64,000 nucleotides of DNA. It comes from Pseudomonas putida. Lineage in GTDB: Bacteria; Pseudomonadota; Gammaproteobacteria; Pseudomonadales; Pseudomonadaceae. A program made the translations under genes and the position numbers. Below the pieces are notes generated by a model. It was given only the letters and a program-made list of their open reading frames with translations, did no database searches and was not told the DNA's origin. Position 1 is the first letter of the stretch. Each line of letters opens with the position of its first letter. Shown here one piece after another: positions 49,137 through 61,401 of this stretch. The DNA is taken from NCBI RefSeq assembly GCF_016406145.1, contig NZ_CP066306.1, positions 372,001 through 436,000 of the forward strand, written 5' to 3'.

Positions 49137-49910
49137 ATGCGGCGCGTGGTGTTCAATCAGAAAGGTGGCGTGGGCAAGTCGAGCATCGCTTGCAATCTGG
49201 CGGCGGTCAGCGCCAGCGAGGGTTATCGGACCCTGCTGATCGACCTGGATGCCCAGGCCAACTCGACTCAGTACCTGACCGGCCTAACCGGCGAAGACAT
49301 TCCAATGGGCATCGCCGATTTCTTCAAGCAAAGCCTCTCCAGCGGGCCGTTCAGCAAGAAGAACAAGGTCGATATCTACGAAACCCCGTTCGACAACCTG
49401 CATGTGATCACCGCCACGTCCGAGCTGGCCGATTTGCAGCCCAAGCTTGAGGCCAAGCACAAGATCAACAAGCTGCGTAAGTTGCTCGACGAGCTCGATG
49501 AGGATTACGAGCGGATCTACATCGATACGCCGCCTGCGCTCAACTTCTATGCGGTATCCGCGCTGATTGCGGCAGACCGTGTGCTGATCCCGTTCGACTG
49601 CGACAGTTTCTCGCGCCAGGCGCTGTATGGGCTGCTGGCTGAGATCGAAGAGTTGAAGGATGACCACAACGAAGAGCTGGTGGTCGAAGGCATTGTCGTC
49701 AATCAGTTCCAGTCCCGCGCCAGCCTGCCCCAGCAGATGCTCGACGAACTGCTGGCCGAAGGCCTGCCGGTATTGCCTGTATACCTGAGCAGTTCGGTGA
49801 AGATGCGCGAGTCGCACCACGCCAGTTTACCGCTGATCCACCTGGAGCCACGGCACAAGCTGACCCAGCAGTTTGTCGAGCTGCACTCGCTGCTCGAGGA
49901 AAACGCTTAA
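49137..49910 (+). CDS. Orphan ParA-family ATPase
   Basis: The 257-residue protein has the deviant Walker A motif KGGVGKSS (residues 9-16), LIDLDAQAN (Walker A'), and IDTPPAL (Walker B), which define the ParA/MinD group. GGAGG precedes the ATG at 49137. There is no parB or centromere-like repeat next to it, so it is probably not the chromosome-partition ParA; a role in positioning another cargo is possible. The 3' end overlaps the convergent thioredoxin gene by 4 nt. Confidence 0.88.
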   Translation: MRRVVFNQKGGVGKSSIACNLAAVSASEGYRTLLIDLDAQANSTQYLTGLTGEDIPMGIADFFKQSLSSGPFSKKNKVDIYETPFDNLHVITATSELADLQPKLEAKHKINKLRKLLDELDEDYERIYIDTPPALNFYAVSALIAADRVLIPFDCDSFSRQALYGLLAEIEELKDDHNEELVVEGIVVNQFQSRASLPQQMLDELLAEGLPVLPVYLSSSVKMRESHHASLPLIHLEPRHKLTQQFVELHSLLEENA

Positions 49911-50341
49911 ACCCCTTGGCTGCGTAGCCACTCCAGCAACGACTGCAGTGGAAACGCGCCAGCCTGGCGGCTGACTTCGCGGCCGTTCTTGAACAGGATC
50001 AGGCTGGGAATCGAACGGATACCCAACTGGCCAGCAAGGTTGCGGTTGGCTTCACTGTCGAGCTTGGCCAGGCGGCAGCGGCCGTTGAGCTGGCGCGCGG
50101 CCTGTTCGAAGGTGGGGGCGAAGGACTTGCACGGGCCGCACCAGTCGGCCCAGACGTCGATCAGCAGCGGCAGGTCGCCTTTGATCTGGCTGGCGTAGTT
50201 GCGTTCGCTGAGCTCGAACGACCGGCCCAACAGCACATCCTGTTTGCAGCGGCCGCATTTCGGCGCATCGCCCAGGCGGGTGGCAGGCAGGCGGTTGAGG
50301 CCGTCGCAGTGGGGGCAAGGGATCAGCAGTGGGTCGGACAT
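49907..50341 (-). CDS. trxC: Thioredoxin 2 (zinc-containing)
   Basis: Thioredoxin 2 reduces disulfides and is often induced by oxidative stress. The 144-residue protein has an N-terminal zinc finger (Cys9, Cys12, Cys29, Cys32) and a thioredoxin domain with the active site WCGPC (Cys68, Cys71). The ATG at 50341 is preceded by AAGGAAACG; an upstream in-frame ATG would add an 18-residue tail that lies in REP sequence. It overlaps the ParA gene tail-to-tail by 4 nt. Confidence 0.96.
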   Translation of the reverse strand: MSDPLLIPCPHCDGLNRLPATRLGDAPKCGRCKQDVLLGRSFELSERNYASQIKGDLPLLIDVWADWCGPCKSFAPTFEQAARQLNGRCRLAKLDSEANRNLAGQLGIRSIPSLILFKNGREVSRQAGAFPLQSLLEWLRSQGV

Positions 50342-50372
50342 GTCGTTTCCTTGTAGTGTTTGTTTGGACCCT

Positions 50373-50458
50373 ACCGCCGGCCGGCCGGTGCCCACAGGTT
50401 TCGCACAAGACCCAGGTCCAGTGGGGTCCCTGTGGGAGCCGGCTTGCCGGCGATGAGG
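50373..50458. repeat. REP pair between trxC and selO, one copy degenerate
   Basis: The copy at 50429-50458 (TGTGGGAGCCGGCTTGCCGG core) is canonical. The facing copy at 50373-50399 (GCCGGCCGGCCGGTGCCCAC core) is altered in the stem. They lie in the 136-bp spacer downstream of selO. Confidence 0.8.
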
Positions 50459-50477
50459 CCGGTACTGCGGTCAGCCA

Positions 50478-52060
<1,583 letters not shown>

Positions 52061-52108
52061 GCGCAGCCCTCGTATGTATTTTGGGTGTTCAAGCGCTACG
52101 GCGTCTAC

Positions 52109-55100
52109 TCACACTGGTTGAGTACCATCCGGTTTTGGCTGCTCCACCGGTATCAGCTGCTGCTTGCCGCCCTGCATGTCCATCAGGTACACCTCGACCT
52201 GGCGAACAGAGATCTTGATGTTGTGCGCTTTGAACTCGCGATTGATAAAGCGGTTGATCTCGTCCAGCGTCGGGTTGCGGTCGCCCAGGTCCCGTACATG
52301 CATGCGCAGTTCGTGGTCCAGCGAGCTTTCGCCGAAATTGAGGAAGTACACGAGCGGCTCCGGGTCCTTGAGCACCCGTGGGTTCTCGTGGGCGCCCTTG
52401 AGCAGCAGCTCGCGCACTAGGTCCAGGTCGGAGCCGTAGTCGATGCCCAGTTTCAGTGTGACGCGGGTGACCGTATCGGTCAGCGACCAGTTGATCAGCT
52501 GGCCGGTGATGAAGGTCTTGTTGGGGACGATGATGTCCTTGCGGTCGAAGTCGGTGATGGTGGTGGCGCGGATACGGATCTTGCTCACGGTGCCGGACAG
52601 GTTGCCGATGGTGATGGTGTCGCCGATGCGCACCGGGCGCTCGAACAGGATCATGATGCCGGAGATGAAGTTGGCGAAGATCTCCTGCATGCCGAAGCCC
52701 AAGCCGACCGAAAGGGCTGCCACCAGCCACTGCAACTTGTCCCAGCTTACGCCGAGGGTCGACAGGGTACTGACGATGCCGATCCCGACGATGGTGTACG
52801 ACAGCAGGGTGGTGGTGGCATAGGCGCTGCCCTGGGCCAGGTTCAGCCGCGACAGCACCAGCACCTCCAGCAGGCCCGGCAAGTTGCCGGCCAGGGCGAA
52901 GGTAATGCCGACGATCACCAGTGCACCAAGCAGGTCGCCGAGGCTGATCGGCACCATGCTGGCGGCCGTGCCGGTACCGCTGGTGTATTCGTACAGGGTG
53001 AAGTTGTTGAGGTAGGCGAACACCGTGATCAAGTCGGCCCACACCCAGTACAGGCCGGCAATGAAGCCACCGAGCAAGGCCAGGCGGATCAGGCGCAACG
53101 ACTGCTGGTTGACCTGCTCGATGTCCAGCGTCGGCTCCTCGGTAATGACTTCGCCATCCAGGCCTTCCTTGGCTGCCGCACGCTTGCTCAGGGCACGCTG
53201 GTAGGCCAGGCGCCTCGCGGCAACCGACAGGCCGCGTACGAAGGCGGCCTCGATCACCAGCCAGAACATCAGCAGGTAAAGGGTGTAGATCAGCCGGTCG
53301 GTGAGTTTGAGTGCGGTGTAGTAATAGCCAAAGCAGACCGCCACGAACAGGGCGATCGGCAAGGCTGTGAAGGCCAGCCCGACGGCCCTGCGGAACAGCG
53401 AGGCGTCGCGGTGCGCGGGGCTGCTCAGCAACAGGCGGCTGAGTAGCCAGGCCATCAGTGCATAACAGGTCAGCACTACCCCGATGCCCAGCACGTCGTC
53501 GGCCAGTGCCGACGGCTGGTGCTCGGCCACCGCCACGACGCCGACCAGCGCCAGCACCACGGTGCCGAGCCTGCGCACCCAGCCGCGCAGGAACTCGACC
53601 TGAGGCTTGTGCCAGCGGAAGTGAATTTCTGCCACTCCGCCGGGAGCGAGGATGCGGTAGGCGGTGTAGAACACCAGCCAGGCCTGGGCCAGTTGCCAGA
53701 GCGCGGAGCCAAGGTTGGCATTCTGCCCTCGGGCGTCGATCTGCAAGGCATAGCTGCACAGGGCAAGGCCCAGGCTCACTGGCATAGCCAGGAGGATGTT
53801 GATCAGGATCGCCTGGGGCGTATGCCACTGGCTGTCACGGCGGAAATGGCCGATATCCTGGTGCACCTTGTTCAGCCGTTGGTAGAGGTACTTGCGGCGC
53901 CACAGCAGGGCGCCGATCACCAGCAGCAACGGCAGGAACAGCAATGGGCGCTGGCTCAGCCCGTCGCCCAGCTCCTTCAGGCCAGAGCCCCAGGGCAGGT
54001 CGGCGACCTGCTTGGCAAAGCGTTCCGGAACAGTCTTCAACCAGTCCCAGTCCAGCGGCTTGTTGCTCGGGATCCAGAACATCTGCTCGTCGAGCGTGGT
54101 GCGCAGGCCTTGCGCAGTGCTGAGCAGCTGCTTCTGGTTGAGCTGCAGGGTGATCGATTCGTTGAGCAGGGCCGACAGCTCGCGGTTAAGGCGCTCGAGC
54201 AGGTCGCTGCGGGTGATCGCCACTTCCAGCAGAGCCTTGCGCAAGGCCGGGGTGACGTCTTGCTGCGGCTGGTTGGCCAGCAGTTTGTCGACGTAGGTCA
54301 CCGGGCTGCTCATCTGCTCGCGTTGCTGGTTGATCTCGAACTGGTACAGGCGGATGTCGGCGATCTGGTCTGCCAGGTCGCGGTCAAGCTTCAGATGCGG
54401 CAGGGCTTGTTTCTGCTTGTAGAGGATCTTCGACAGCAGCAGGCTGCCTTTGAGTACGCTGATCTGCTCGTCCAGGGCCTGGTCGGCCTGGGTCAGGCTG
54501 TCGAGCTGCTGCTTGGTGCGCAGGTTCTGCTGGGTCAGCTCGTTAAGGCGGTCGGTGCTCTTGAGCAGGTAGTCAGAGAGCTTGAGGTTGGCTGCGCTTT
54601 CGCTGGCCAGCAGGCTGCTGCCACCAGCCTTCTGCGCTTCGATCGACTGCTGGGTGACGGTTTGCTGGGATTGGGCCAGACGCTTCTCATTGATCAGCGT
54701 CTGCAGGTCCTGGATTTCCTGCTCCAGGCGAGCGGTGCGTTCAATCAGCAGGTCGTGGCGGGCGTTGCCCAGGTCTTGCAGCAGGCCGTTGCCGGCCAGC
54801 TCCTGGCGGCGCAGCAGGGTCACGGCGTTGAGCGAAGCCAGTTCCGCATTGAGCTGGTTACGCTGGTCGGCATTGATTGATTTGCCGCCATCCTTGCCGC
54901 TCTTGAGGATAGTGTTGATCTGCTGGCTGCGGGTCTGGTTGTTGCTGATCTCAGCCTGAGCGCGCTCGGGGCGGGTCTGCGAATTGATGATCAGGCTGTT
55001 GGCGTCGGACAGCGCTTTTTGCAGCTCGCCCTGCAGGGTGTTGCGTTCGCTGAGCATCTGCTCCAGTTGCGGCACGCTAAGGCTGGCGTAGCGCTGGGCG

Positions 55101-55417
55101 ACCGGTTGTGGCTTGCTGGCCTTGAGCTTGGCCAGTTCTTTCTGGCTGTCGCTGGTCTCTTTGGGGGCGTCAGCCAGCTGCTGCTTGAGCGCGGCAAGCT
55201 TCTTCTCGCTGTCTTCCTTGTTGGCAAGCAGGCTCAGGGTTTGTTCGAGCACCTGCTGCAAGGCCTTCTGATCGGCCTCGGGCAGCTTGCGTTCGGCGAT
55301 CTTGTCGAGGCTGTTCTGGATACTGGCAGCGCTCGGCGCTTCGGCCGCAGCAGCGGCGAACGACAGGGACAGGCACAGCCCGAGCAGGGCTGTGCGAAGG
55401 TACACGCGCAGGGACAT
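52109..55417 (-). CDS. Large mechanosensitive channel, MscK/KefA-type MscS family
   Basis: The 1102-residue protein has a signal peptide (to about residue 25), a long periplasmic coiled-coil region (about 30-480) of the MscS-porin type, around eleven membrane segments (about 490-900), and the MscS pore helix and cytoplasmic beta domain (GFGMQEIFANFISGIMILFE, then GTVSKIRIRATTI, PNKTFITGQLINWS). It releases solutes on hypo-osmotic shock; a potassium-linked MscK role is possible but not shown by sequence. NhaP2 lies 35 nt upstream on the same strand, so the two may be cotranscribed. Confidence 0.92.
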   Translation of the reverse strand: MSLRVYLRTALLGLCLSLSFAAAAAEAPSAASIQNSLDKIAERKLPEADQKALQQVLEQTLSLLANKEDSEKKLAALKQQLADAPKETSDSQKELAKLKASKPQPVAQRYASLSVPQLEQMLSERNTLQGELQKALSDANSLIINSQTRPERAQAEISNNQTRSQQINTILKSGKDGGKSINADQRNQLNAELASLNAVTLLRRQELAGNGLLQDLGNARHDLLIERTARLEQEIQDLQTLINEKRLAQSQQTVTQQSIEAQKAGGSSLLASESAANLKLSDYLLKSTDRLNELTQQNLRTKQQLDSLTQADQALDEQISVLKGSLLLSKILYKQKQALPHLKLDRDLADQIADIRLYQFEINQQREQMSSPVTYVDKLLANQPQQDVTPALRKALLEVAITRSDLLERLNRELSALLNESITLQLNQKQLLSTAQGLRTTLDEQMFWIPSNKPLDWDWLKTVPERFAKQVADLPWGSGLKELGDGLSQRPLLFLPLLLVIGALLWRRKYLYQRLNKVHQDIGHFRRDSQWHTPQAILINILLAMPVSLGLALCSYALQIDARGQNANLGSALWQLAQAWLVFYTAYRILAPGGVAEIHFRWHKPQVEFLRGWVRRLGTVVLALVGVVAVAEHQPSALADDVLGIGVVLTCYALMAWLLSRLLLSSPAHRDASLFRRAVGLAFTALPIALFVAVCFGYYYTALKLTDRLIYTLYLLMFWLVIEAAFVRGLSVAARRLAYQRALSKRAAAKEGLDGEVITEEPTLDIEQVNQQSLRLIRLALLGGFIAGLYWVWADLITVFAYLNNFTLYEYTSGTGTAASMVPISLGDLLGALVIVGITFALAGNLPGLLEVLVLSRLNLAQGSAYATTTLLSYTIVGIGIVSTLSTLGVSWDKLQWLVAALSVGLGFGMQEIFANFISGIMILFERPVRIGDTITIGNLSGTVSKIRIRATTITDFDRKDIIVPNKTFITGQLINWSLTDTVTRVTLKLGIDYGSDLDLVRELLLKGAHENPRVLKDPEPLVYFLNFGESSLDHELRMHVRDLGDRNPTLDEINRFINREFKAHNIKISVRQVEVYLMDMQGGKQQLIPVEQPKPDGTQPV

Positions 55418-55452
55418 AGGCAGACTACTTGTGGATCATGCAGATTCGGAGT

Positions 55453-57195
55453 TTAGAGGAACAATCCTGGTCCGGGTCGCGTTCCTTCGGGGAATCTGAC
55501 GCCCACTTTCTGGATCTTGTTCCCGTCCATGGTCGCCACGGTCCAGATCGTGCCGTGCCATTCCACCTGATCGCCCACTACTGGAGCGCCCCCGACCTTC
55601 TGTCGGATGAACTGCGCCAGCGGCATTTTTGCGTCCAGGCCGTCGAGTTTCAGGCCGTAAAGAGCTGCCACCGCGCCCAGTTCGGCATCGCCCTCGAGCA
55701 CGAAGTCGCCGAAGAAACGCAGGTCCAGGCCGCGTTGCGGGGCTTGGCTGAACAGCTTGCCCAGCGCTGGCAGGTTATGTTCGTGGCCGATCACGCAGAG
55801 CATGTCGCCGACTTCGAGTACGGTGCTGCCGGAGGGATGCAATAACTGTTCGCCACGGAACAGTGCGGCAATACGCGTGCCCTCGGGCATCTTCAGTTCG
55901 CGCAGGGCGGCACCGATGCACCACTTCTCCGCACCCAGGCGATAGACGAACAACTCCCACTCGCTGGTGATGTGCACCTCGAGCGCAGAGCGCGAGATCG
56001 GCGCCGGGTCCGGTGGTACCGTGACTTTCAACAGCTTGGCCATCCACGGCAGGCTGGTGCCCTGTACCAGCAGCGATACCAGCACGATGAAGAACGCCAG
56101 GTTGAAGAACAGCTGCGCGTCAGGCAGCCCGGCCATCAGCGGAAACACCGCGAGGATGATGGGTACCGCGCCGCGCAGGCCGACCCAGGAAATGAAGGCT
56201 TTCTCGCGGCCGTGGAAGGCCTTGAACGGCAGCAGGGCGGCAACCACCGACAGCGGCCGCGCGATCAGGATCATCCACAGCGCCAGGCCCAGCGCCGGCA
56301 GGGCGATCGGCAGCAGGTCATGCGGGGTGACCAGCAGCCCCAACACCAGGAACATGCCGATCTGGGCGAGCCAGGCCATGCCGTCGAGCATGTGCAGGAT
56401 GCCGTGACGGCTGCGGATCGGTTTGTTGCCCAGCACCAGGCCGCACAGGTAAACGGCTAGGAAGCCGCTGCCGTGCAGGGCGTTGGTCAGTGAGAACACC
56501 GCCAGCCCGCCAGCGATGACCAGAATAGGGTACAGGCCACCGGCCAGGTTGATCCGGTTGACCAGTTGCAGCATCAGCCAGCCACCGCCCAGGCCCAGCA
56601 GGCCACCGATGCCGAACTCGCGCAGCAGGTGCCCCAGCAGGCTCCAGTGCAGCCCTGTCTGACCGCTGGCGATCATGTCGATCAGGGTGACGGTGAGGAA
56701 TACGGCCATGGGGTCGTTGCTGCCCGATTCGATCTCCAGCGTGGCCGTGACCCGTTCGTTCAGGCCTTTGCCCCCGAGCAGCGAGAACACCGCTGCGGCG
56801 TCTGTGGAGCCGACGATGGCGCCGATCAGCAGGCCCTGGATGAGGCTGAGGTCAAACAGCCAGGCCGCGACCAGTCCGGTGAGGGCAGTGGTGATCATCA
56901 CGCCGACGGTGGCAAGCGACAACGCCGGCCACAAAGCCACGCGGAAGCTCGCTACCCGCGTGCGCAGGCCGCCGTCGAGCAGGATCACCGCCAGTGCCAG
57001 GTTGCCCACCAGGTAGGCGGTCGGGTAGTTGTTGAAGATGATGCCGCCACCATCCACGCCTGCGAGCATGCCGACCGCGAGGATGATGACCAGGATTGGA
57101 ATGCCAAGGCGCGACGACAGCGAACTGACCAGGATACTTGCGCCCACCAGCAATGCGCCGATCAGGAACAGGCTGTTGATGGTGCTTGCATCCAA
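55453..57195 (-). CDS. nhaP2: Potassium/proton antiporter NhaP2 (CPA1 family)
   Basis: NhaP2 exchanges cytoplasmic K+ (or Na+) for protons and helps volume and pH control. The product has 12-13 membrane segments with the CPA1 ion-site motif [12 protein letters not shown] and [11 protein letters not shown], followed by a cytoplasmic regulatory part (from about 395) with an RCK-C/TrkA-C domain and a transporter-associated C-terminal domain. I prefer the TTG at 57195 ([12 protein letters not shown] follows; CGGAG upstream), which gives 580 residues, the family length. The ATG at 57327 would add 44 residues without similarity. Confidence 0.9.
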
Positions 57196-57318
57196 AGGCA
57201 GGTACTCCGGGATAACGCGGGGAAGAGGACTCGATAGCTTTGAAGAACTAGCAGGTCGCGTGCCAATCGATTCTAACCTGATGAATTGGCAGCATGTAAA
57301 GCGTTTCTGCAGATGTAG

Positions 57319-57346
57319 AAAAGGCACCGCGGTGGGTGCCTTTCCT
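57319..57346 (-). terminator. Terminator of the betIBA operon
   Basis: Read leftward, AAAGGCACC and GGTGCCTTT form a stem around six bases with a short T-run. It lies about 36 nt after the betA stop codon. Confidence 0.75.
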
Positions 57347-57381
57347 TGTGTTGCCTATGCCGGCGATGAGGCTGTTGCAGG

Positions 57382-59073
57382 TCAGGCCTGCTTCACTTCA
57401 CGCATTGGCTTGCCTTTTACCGGGGCGCCGTTGGCCACGTAGTACTTGGCAGTGCTGCGAGGCAGCGGCTTGCGGTTGCGGATCTTGTCCGAAATTTTCT
57501 CGGCGATCATGATCGTGGTGGCGTTGAGGTTGCCGGTGATGATGATCGGCATGATCGACGCATCCACTACACGCAGGCCCTGCATGCCGTGCACGCGGCC
57601 TTCGCCATCGACCACCGCCATGTCGTCGGTACCCATCTTGCACGAGCAGGACGGGTGGAAGGCGGTTTCGGCGTGCTCGCGGATGAACTTGTCCAGCTCT
57701 TCGTCCGTCTGGACGTGCGCGCCCGGGCTGATTTCGCGGCCACGGTACGGGTCCAGCGCTGGCTGGGCCATGATCTCGCGAGTCAGGCGGATACCGTCAC
57801 GGAACTCCTGCCAGTCCTGCTCGGTGGCCATGTAGTTGAACAGGATGCTCGGGTGCTGGCGAGGGTCCTTGGACTTGACCTGGATGCGGCCACGGCTAGG
57901 CGAACGCATCGAGCCCATATGTGCCTGGAAACCGTGTTCCTTCACGCCGTTGGAACCGTTGTAGTTAATCGCGACAGGCAGGAAGTGGTACTGAATGTTC
58001 GGCCATTCGAACTCAGGGCGGGTACGGATGAAACCGCCTGCCTCGAACTGGTTGCTGGCGCCGATACCGGTGCCGTTGAAAAGCCACTCGGCACCGATGG
58101 CCGGCTGGTTCCACCACAGCAGCGACGGGTACAGCGACACCGGCTGGGTGCAGGCGTATTGCAGGTAAAGCTCGAGGTGATCCTGCAGGTTCTCGCCGAC
58201 GCCCGGCAGGTCGTGCACGACCGGGATGTCGAGGCTCTCCAGTAGGGCGCGCGGGCCCACGCCGGAGCGCTGCAGCAGTTGCGGCGAGGCGATGGCGCCA
58301 GAGCTTACGATGACTTCCTTGCGGGCGCGGGCTTCGACGCGCTCTTCACTGTCGCCGACCAGGTAGGTCACGCCAACGGCGCGCTTGCCTTCGAACAGCA
58401 CGCGGTCGCTCAGGGCATGGGTGACGATGGTCAGGTTCGGGCGCTTCTTGGCCTGGTCCAGGTAACCGCGGGCGGTGCTGGAGCGGCGGCCGTTCTTGGT
58501 CACCGAACGGTCCATCGGACCGAAGCCTTCCTGCTGGTAGCCGTTCAGGTCTTCAGTGCGCGGGTAACCGGCCTGGACGCCGGCCTCGACCATGGCGTTG
58601 AACAGCGGGTTGTTGCCAGCTTTGGGCGTGGCAACGCTGAGCGGGCCTTCGCCACCGTGGTAATCGTTGGGGCCGATGTCACGGGTTTCCGCCTTGCGGA
58701 AGTACGGCAGGCAGTCCAGGTAAGCCCAGTCTTCCAGGCCCGGCAACTTAGCCCAGCCGTCGAAGTCCAGGGCGTTACCGCGGATGTAGCACATGCCGTT
58801 GATCAGCGAGGAACCACCCAGGCCCTTGCCGCGGCCACATTCCATGCGGCGGCCGTCCATATGCGGCTCCGGGTCGGTCTCGTAGGCCCAGTTGTAGCGA
58901 CGGCCTTGGAGCGGGAATGCCAGGGCGGCCGGCATCTGGGTGCGGAAGTCGAAGCGGTAGTCGGGGCCACCGGCTTCGAGCAGCAGGACGGTGACGCTGG
59001 CGTCTTCAGTCAGGCGAGTGGCCAGGGTGTTACCGGCCGAGCCGGCACCAACGATGATGTAATCGTATTCCAT
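57382..59073 (-). CDS. betA: Choline dehydrogenase BetA
   Basis: BetA oxidises choline to betaine aldehyde (and further) at the membrane using FAD. The 563-residue GMC oxidoreductase has the FAD motif [13 protein letters not shown] near the N-terminus, the GMC signature [18 protein letters not shown] near 80-97 and the C-terminal catalytic His in [10 protein letters not shown]. The ATG at 59073 follows GAGGAGA; an in-frame ATG at 59100 is less likely. It is the last gene of betI-betB-betA, with a 160-bp repeat-filled gap after betB. Confidence 0.97.
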   Translation of the reverse strand: MEYDYIIVGAGSAGNTLATRLTEDASVTVLLLEAGGPDYRFDFRTQMPAALAFPLQGRRYNWAYETDPEPHMDGRRMECGRGKGLGGSSLINGMCYIRGNALDFDGWAKLPGLEDWAYLDCLPYFRKAETRDIGPNDYHGGEGPLSVATPKAGNNPLFNAMVEAGVQAGYPRTEDLNGYQQEGFGPMDRSVTKNGRRSSTARGYLDQAKKRPNLTIVTHALSDRVLFEGKRAVGVTYLVGDSEERVEARARKEVIVSSGAIASPQLLQRSGVGPRALLESLDIPVVHDLPGVGENLQDHLELYLQYACTQPVSLYPSLLWWNQPAIGAEWLFNGTGIGASNQFEAGGFIRTRPEFEWPNIQYHFLPVAINYNGSNGVKEHGFQAHMGSMRSPSRGRIQVKSKDPRQHPSILFNYMATEQDWQEFRDGIRLTREIMAQPALDPYRGREISPGAHVQTDEELDKFIREHAETAFHPSCSCKMGTDDMAVVDGEGRVHGMQGLRVVDASIMPIIITGNLNATTIMIAEKISDKIRNRKPLPRSTAKYYVANGAPVKGKPMREVKQA

Positions 59074-59096
59074 GGGCTTTCTCCTCGAAAGCAGCG

Positions 59097-59226
59097 GCAA
59101 GCTTCAAGCTACAAGCTGCAAGAAAACACAGCCGTGCGAAGCTCGCGAATGGATTAGGGCTGCAAGGGCCGGTGGCGTGGATGCAACCGGCTCTTGCTTG
59201 CAGCTAGTAGCTCGCGGCCTGGAGCT
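59097..59226. repeat. AGCTGCA/AGCTACA repeat tract (betB-betA junction)
   Basis: AAGCTTCAAGCTACAAGC units at 59100-59120 face inverted CTTGCTTGCAGCTAGTAGC units at 59192-59212. The tract fills most of the betB-betA gap and belongs to the family seen at 21131, 26122 and 43411. Confidence 0.7.
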
Positions 59227-59233
59227 GAGTTTC

Positions 59234-60706
59234 TTAGAAGACCGACGAGTAGCCGCCCAGTTCGACCTGGACCGACTTGATGCGAGTGTATTGCGCCAGC
59301 GAGCTGATGCCGTTTTCACGGCCGACGCCCGACTGCTTGTAGCCACCGACCGGCATTTCGGCCGGCGATTCACCCCAGGCGTTGATCCAGCAGATGCCGG
59401 CTTCGAGCTTGTGGATGATGCGGTGGGCGCGGGTGATGTCGTTGGTGCACACGCCTGCGGCCAGGCCGTATTCGGTGTCATTGGCGCGACGGATGACTTC
59501 TTCTTCGGTTTCGTAGGTGAGGATGCTCATCACCGGGCCGAAGATCTCTTCCTTGACGATGGTCATGTCGTCGGTGCAATCGGTGAACACGGTCGGGGCC
59601 ACGAAGGCACCCTTGGCGAAATCACCTTCGGTCAGACGCTCGCCGCCGCACAGTACGCGGGCACCCTCTTGCTTGCCCTTGGCGATGTAGCCCAGAACGC
59701 TTTCCATGTGCTGGAAGCTGACCAGCGGGCCGAAATTGGTGTTTTCGTCTTCCGGGTTGCCGGCGCGGATACGGGCAACGCGCTCGGCGATCTTGGCTTC
59801 GAAGGCCGCTTTCATCTGGGCAGGGATGAACACGCGGGTACCGTTGGTGCAGACCTGACCGGAGCTGTAGAAGTTGGCCATCATGGCGATGTCGGCGGCC
59901 TTGTCCAGGTCGGCGTCGGCGCAGATGATCAGCGGCGACTTGCCACCCAGCTCCATGGTGACTTCCTTGAGCGAGGAGCTCGAAGCGCTGGCCATGACTT
60001 TCTTGCCGGTGGTGGTGCCGCCGGTGAAGGAAACTTTCTCGATGCGTGGGTGTTCGGTCAGCCAGGTGCCGACTTCGCGGCCGCTGCCGGTCAGCACGTT
60101 GAATACGCCGTCCGGCAGGCCGGCTTCGGTGTAGATCTCCGCCAGTTTCAGGGTGGTCAGCGAGGTGACTTCCGAAGGCTTGAAGATCATCGCGTTGCCG
60201 GCGGCCAGGGCCGGGGCGGACTTCCACAGGGCGATCTGGATCGGGTAGTTCCAGGCACCGATACCGACGGTCACGCCCAGCGGCTCGCGGCGGGTGTAGA
60301 CGAACGAGCTTTCACGCAGCGGAATCTGCTCGCCTTCGATGGCCGGTACCAGGCCTGCGTAGTATTCCAGCACGTCGGCGCCAGTGACGATGTCGACGTA
60401 GCGGGTTTCGGAGTACGACTTGCCGGTGTCCAGCGTTTCCAGCATGGCCAGCTCGTCGTTGCGCTCGCGCAGAATGTCGACGGCACGGCGCAGGATGCGC
60501 GAACGCTGCATGGCAGTCATTGCGGCCCAAATTTTCTGACCGCGCTCGGCGCTTTCGACGGCTTTCTCGACGTCGGCCTGAGTGGCGCGCTGCACGTGGG
60601 CGAGGACTTCGCCGGTCGCCGGGTTGATGGCTTCGAAGGTGGCATCGCTGCCAGCGTCGACATAACCGCCGTCAATGTAGAGTTTTTGCGTTCCGAAACG
60701 GGCCAT
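59234..60706 (-). CDS. betB: Betaine aldehyde dehydrogenase BetB
   Basis: BetB oxidises betaine aldehyde to the osmoprotectant glycine betaine with NAD(P)+. The 490-residue aldehyde dehydrogenase has the general-base Glu in MELGGKSP (near 252), the catalytic Cys in [12 protein letters not shown] (near 286) and the cofactor-binding GSGREVG and [10 protein letters not shown] segments. The ATG at 60706 is preceded by GAGGA and gives the family length. It starts 38 nt after betI. Confidence 0.98.
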   Translation of the reverse strand: MARFGTQKLYIDGGYVDAGSDATFEAINPATGEVLAHVQRATQADVEKAVESAERGQKIWAAMTAMQRSRILRRAVDILRERNDELAMLETLDTGKSYSETRYVDIVTGADVLEYYAGLVPAIEGEQIPLRESSFVYTRREPLGVTVGIGAWNYPIQIALWKSAPALAAGNAMIFKPSEVTSLTTLKLAEIYTEAGLPDGVFNVLTGSGREVGTWLTEHPRIEKVSFTGGTTTGKKVMASASSSSLKEVTMELGGKSPLIICADADLDKAADIAMMANFYSSGQVCTNGTRVFIPAQMKAAFEAKIAERVARIRAGNPEDENTNFGPLVSFQHMESVLGYIAKGKQEGARVLCGGERLTEGDFAKGAFVAPTVFTDCTDDMTIVKEEIFGPVMSILTYETEEEVIRRANDTEYGLAAGVCTNDITRAHRIIHKLEAGICWINAWGESPAEMPVGGYKQSGVGRENGISSLAQYTRIKSVQVELGGYSSVF

Positions 60707-60744
60707 AGTGTCCTCGCAAGTGCAGTGTGTGAGTGGCTTTCGCG

Positions 60745-61401
60745 TCACGCTCCGGCCGGCTGGGCAAGGGCTGTGCGCATTTTTTCAGAGGCCGGTGGTT
60801 GCGTGTCCGGGCGCTGCTGTTTAGCCAGTTGTAGTTCCAGGTATTCGTAAGCGATCTGTATCGCCTGGTCGGTGTCGAAGGCGTCGCCCGACAGCGCTCC
60901 GCGCAGCCACAGCCCGTCGATCAAGGCAGCCAGGCCGCGGGCGGCGGTGCGCGCTTCATCGAGCGGCATGGCGCGGCGGAACTGGCAGCACAGGTTGGAA
61001 TACAGGCGGTGATCGTTGATCCGCTGCAACCTGTGCAAGGACGGCTGGTGCATGCTGGAGGCCCAGAAGGCCAACCAGGTTTTCATTGCCGGGCCATTCA
61101 CCTGGCTGGCATCGAAGTTGCCTTCGATGATCACCCTCAGGTGGGCTCGCGGACTGTCGTCGGTCAGTGCCTGGCGACGAGCGATCACGCCCTCGTTGAG
61201 CATGTTCATGATGTAGCGCATCGTCGCCGCTATCAGGCCGTTCTTGTCCTGAAAGTAGTGACTGATGATGCCGTTCGACACACCGGCCAAACGGGCAATC
61301 AGCGCAATGCTGGCATCTCCCAGGCCGACCTGATCGACTGCTTGCAGCGTAGCTTCGATCAATTGCTGGCGGCGGATGGGTTGCATACCGACCTTGGGCA
61401 T
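60745..61401 (-). CDS. betI: Choline-responsive TetR-family repressor BetI
   Basis: BetI represses the bet genes and is released by choline. The 218-residue protein has the TetR helix-turn-helix ([26 protein letters not shown], about 33-58, quoted in two parts of the domain) and a ligand domain with [19 protein letters not shown]. As recalled, P. putida BetI ends near residue 197 after LAKQQR; here the frame continues for 21 more residues ([11 protein letters not shown]...), which may be a lost stop codon. A perfect palindrome in front of the gene is the probable operator. Confidence 0.95.
   Translation of the reverse strand: MPKVGMQPIRRQQLIEATLQAVDQVGLGDASIALIARLAGVSNGIISHYFQDKNGLIAATMRYIMNMLNEGVIARRQALTDDSPRAHLRVIIEGNFDASQVNGPAMKTWLAFWASSMHQPSLHRLQRINDHRLYSNLCCQFRRAMPLDEARTAARGLAALIDGLWLRGALSGDAFDTDQAIQIAYEYLELQLAKQQRPDTQPPASEKMRTALAQPAGA

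Noticed and set aside
52089..53828. A 579-codon minus-strand frame inside the mscK-like gene
   Set aside because: It is a frame-shifted shadow of the channel gene with Arg/Gly/Pro/His-rich low-complexity translation and no domain.
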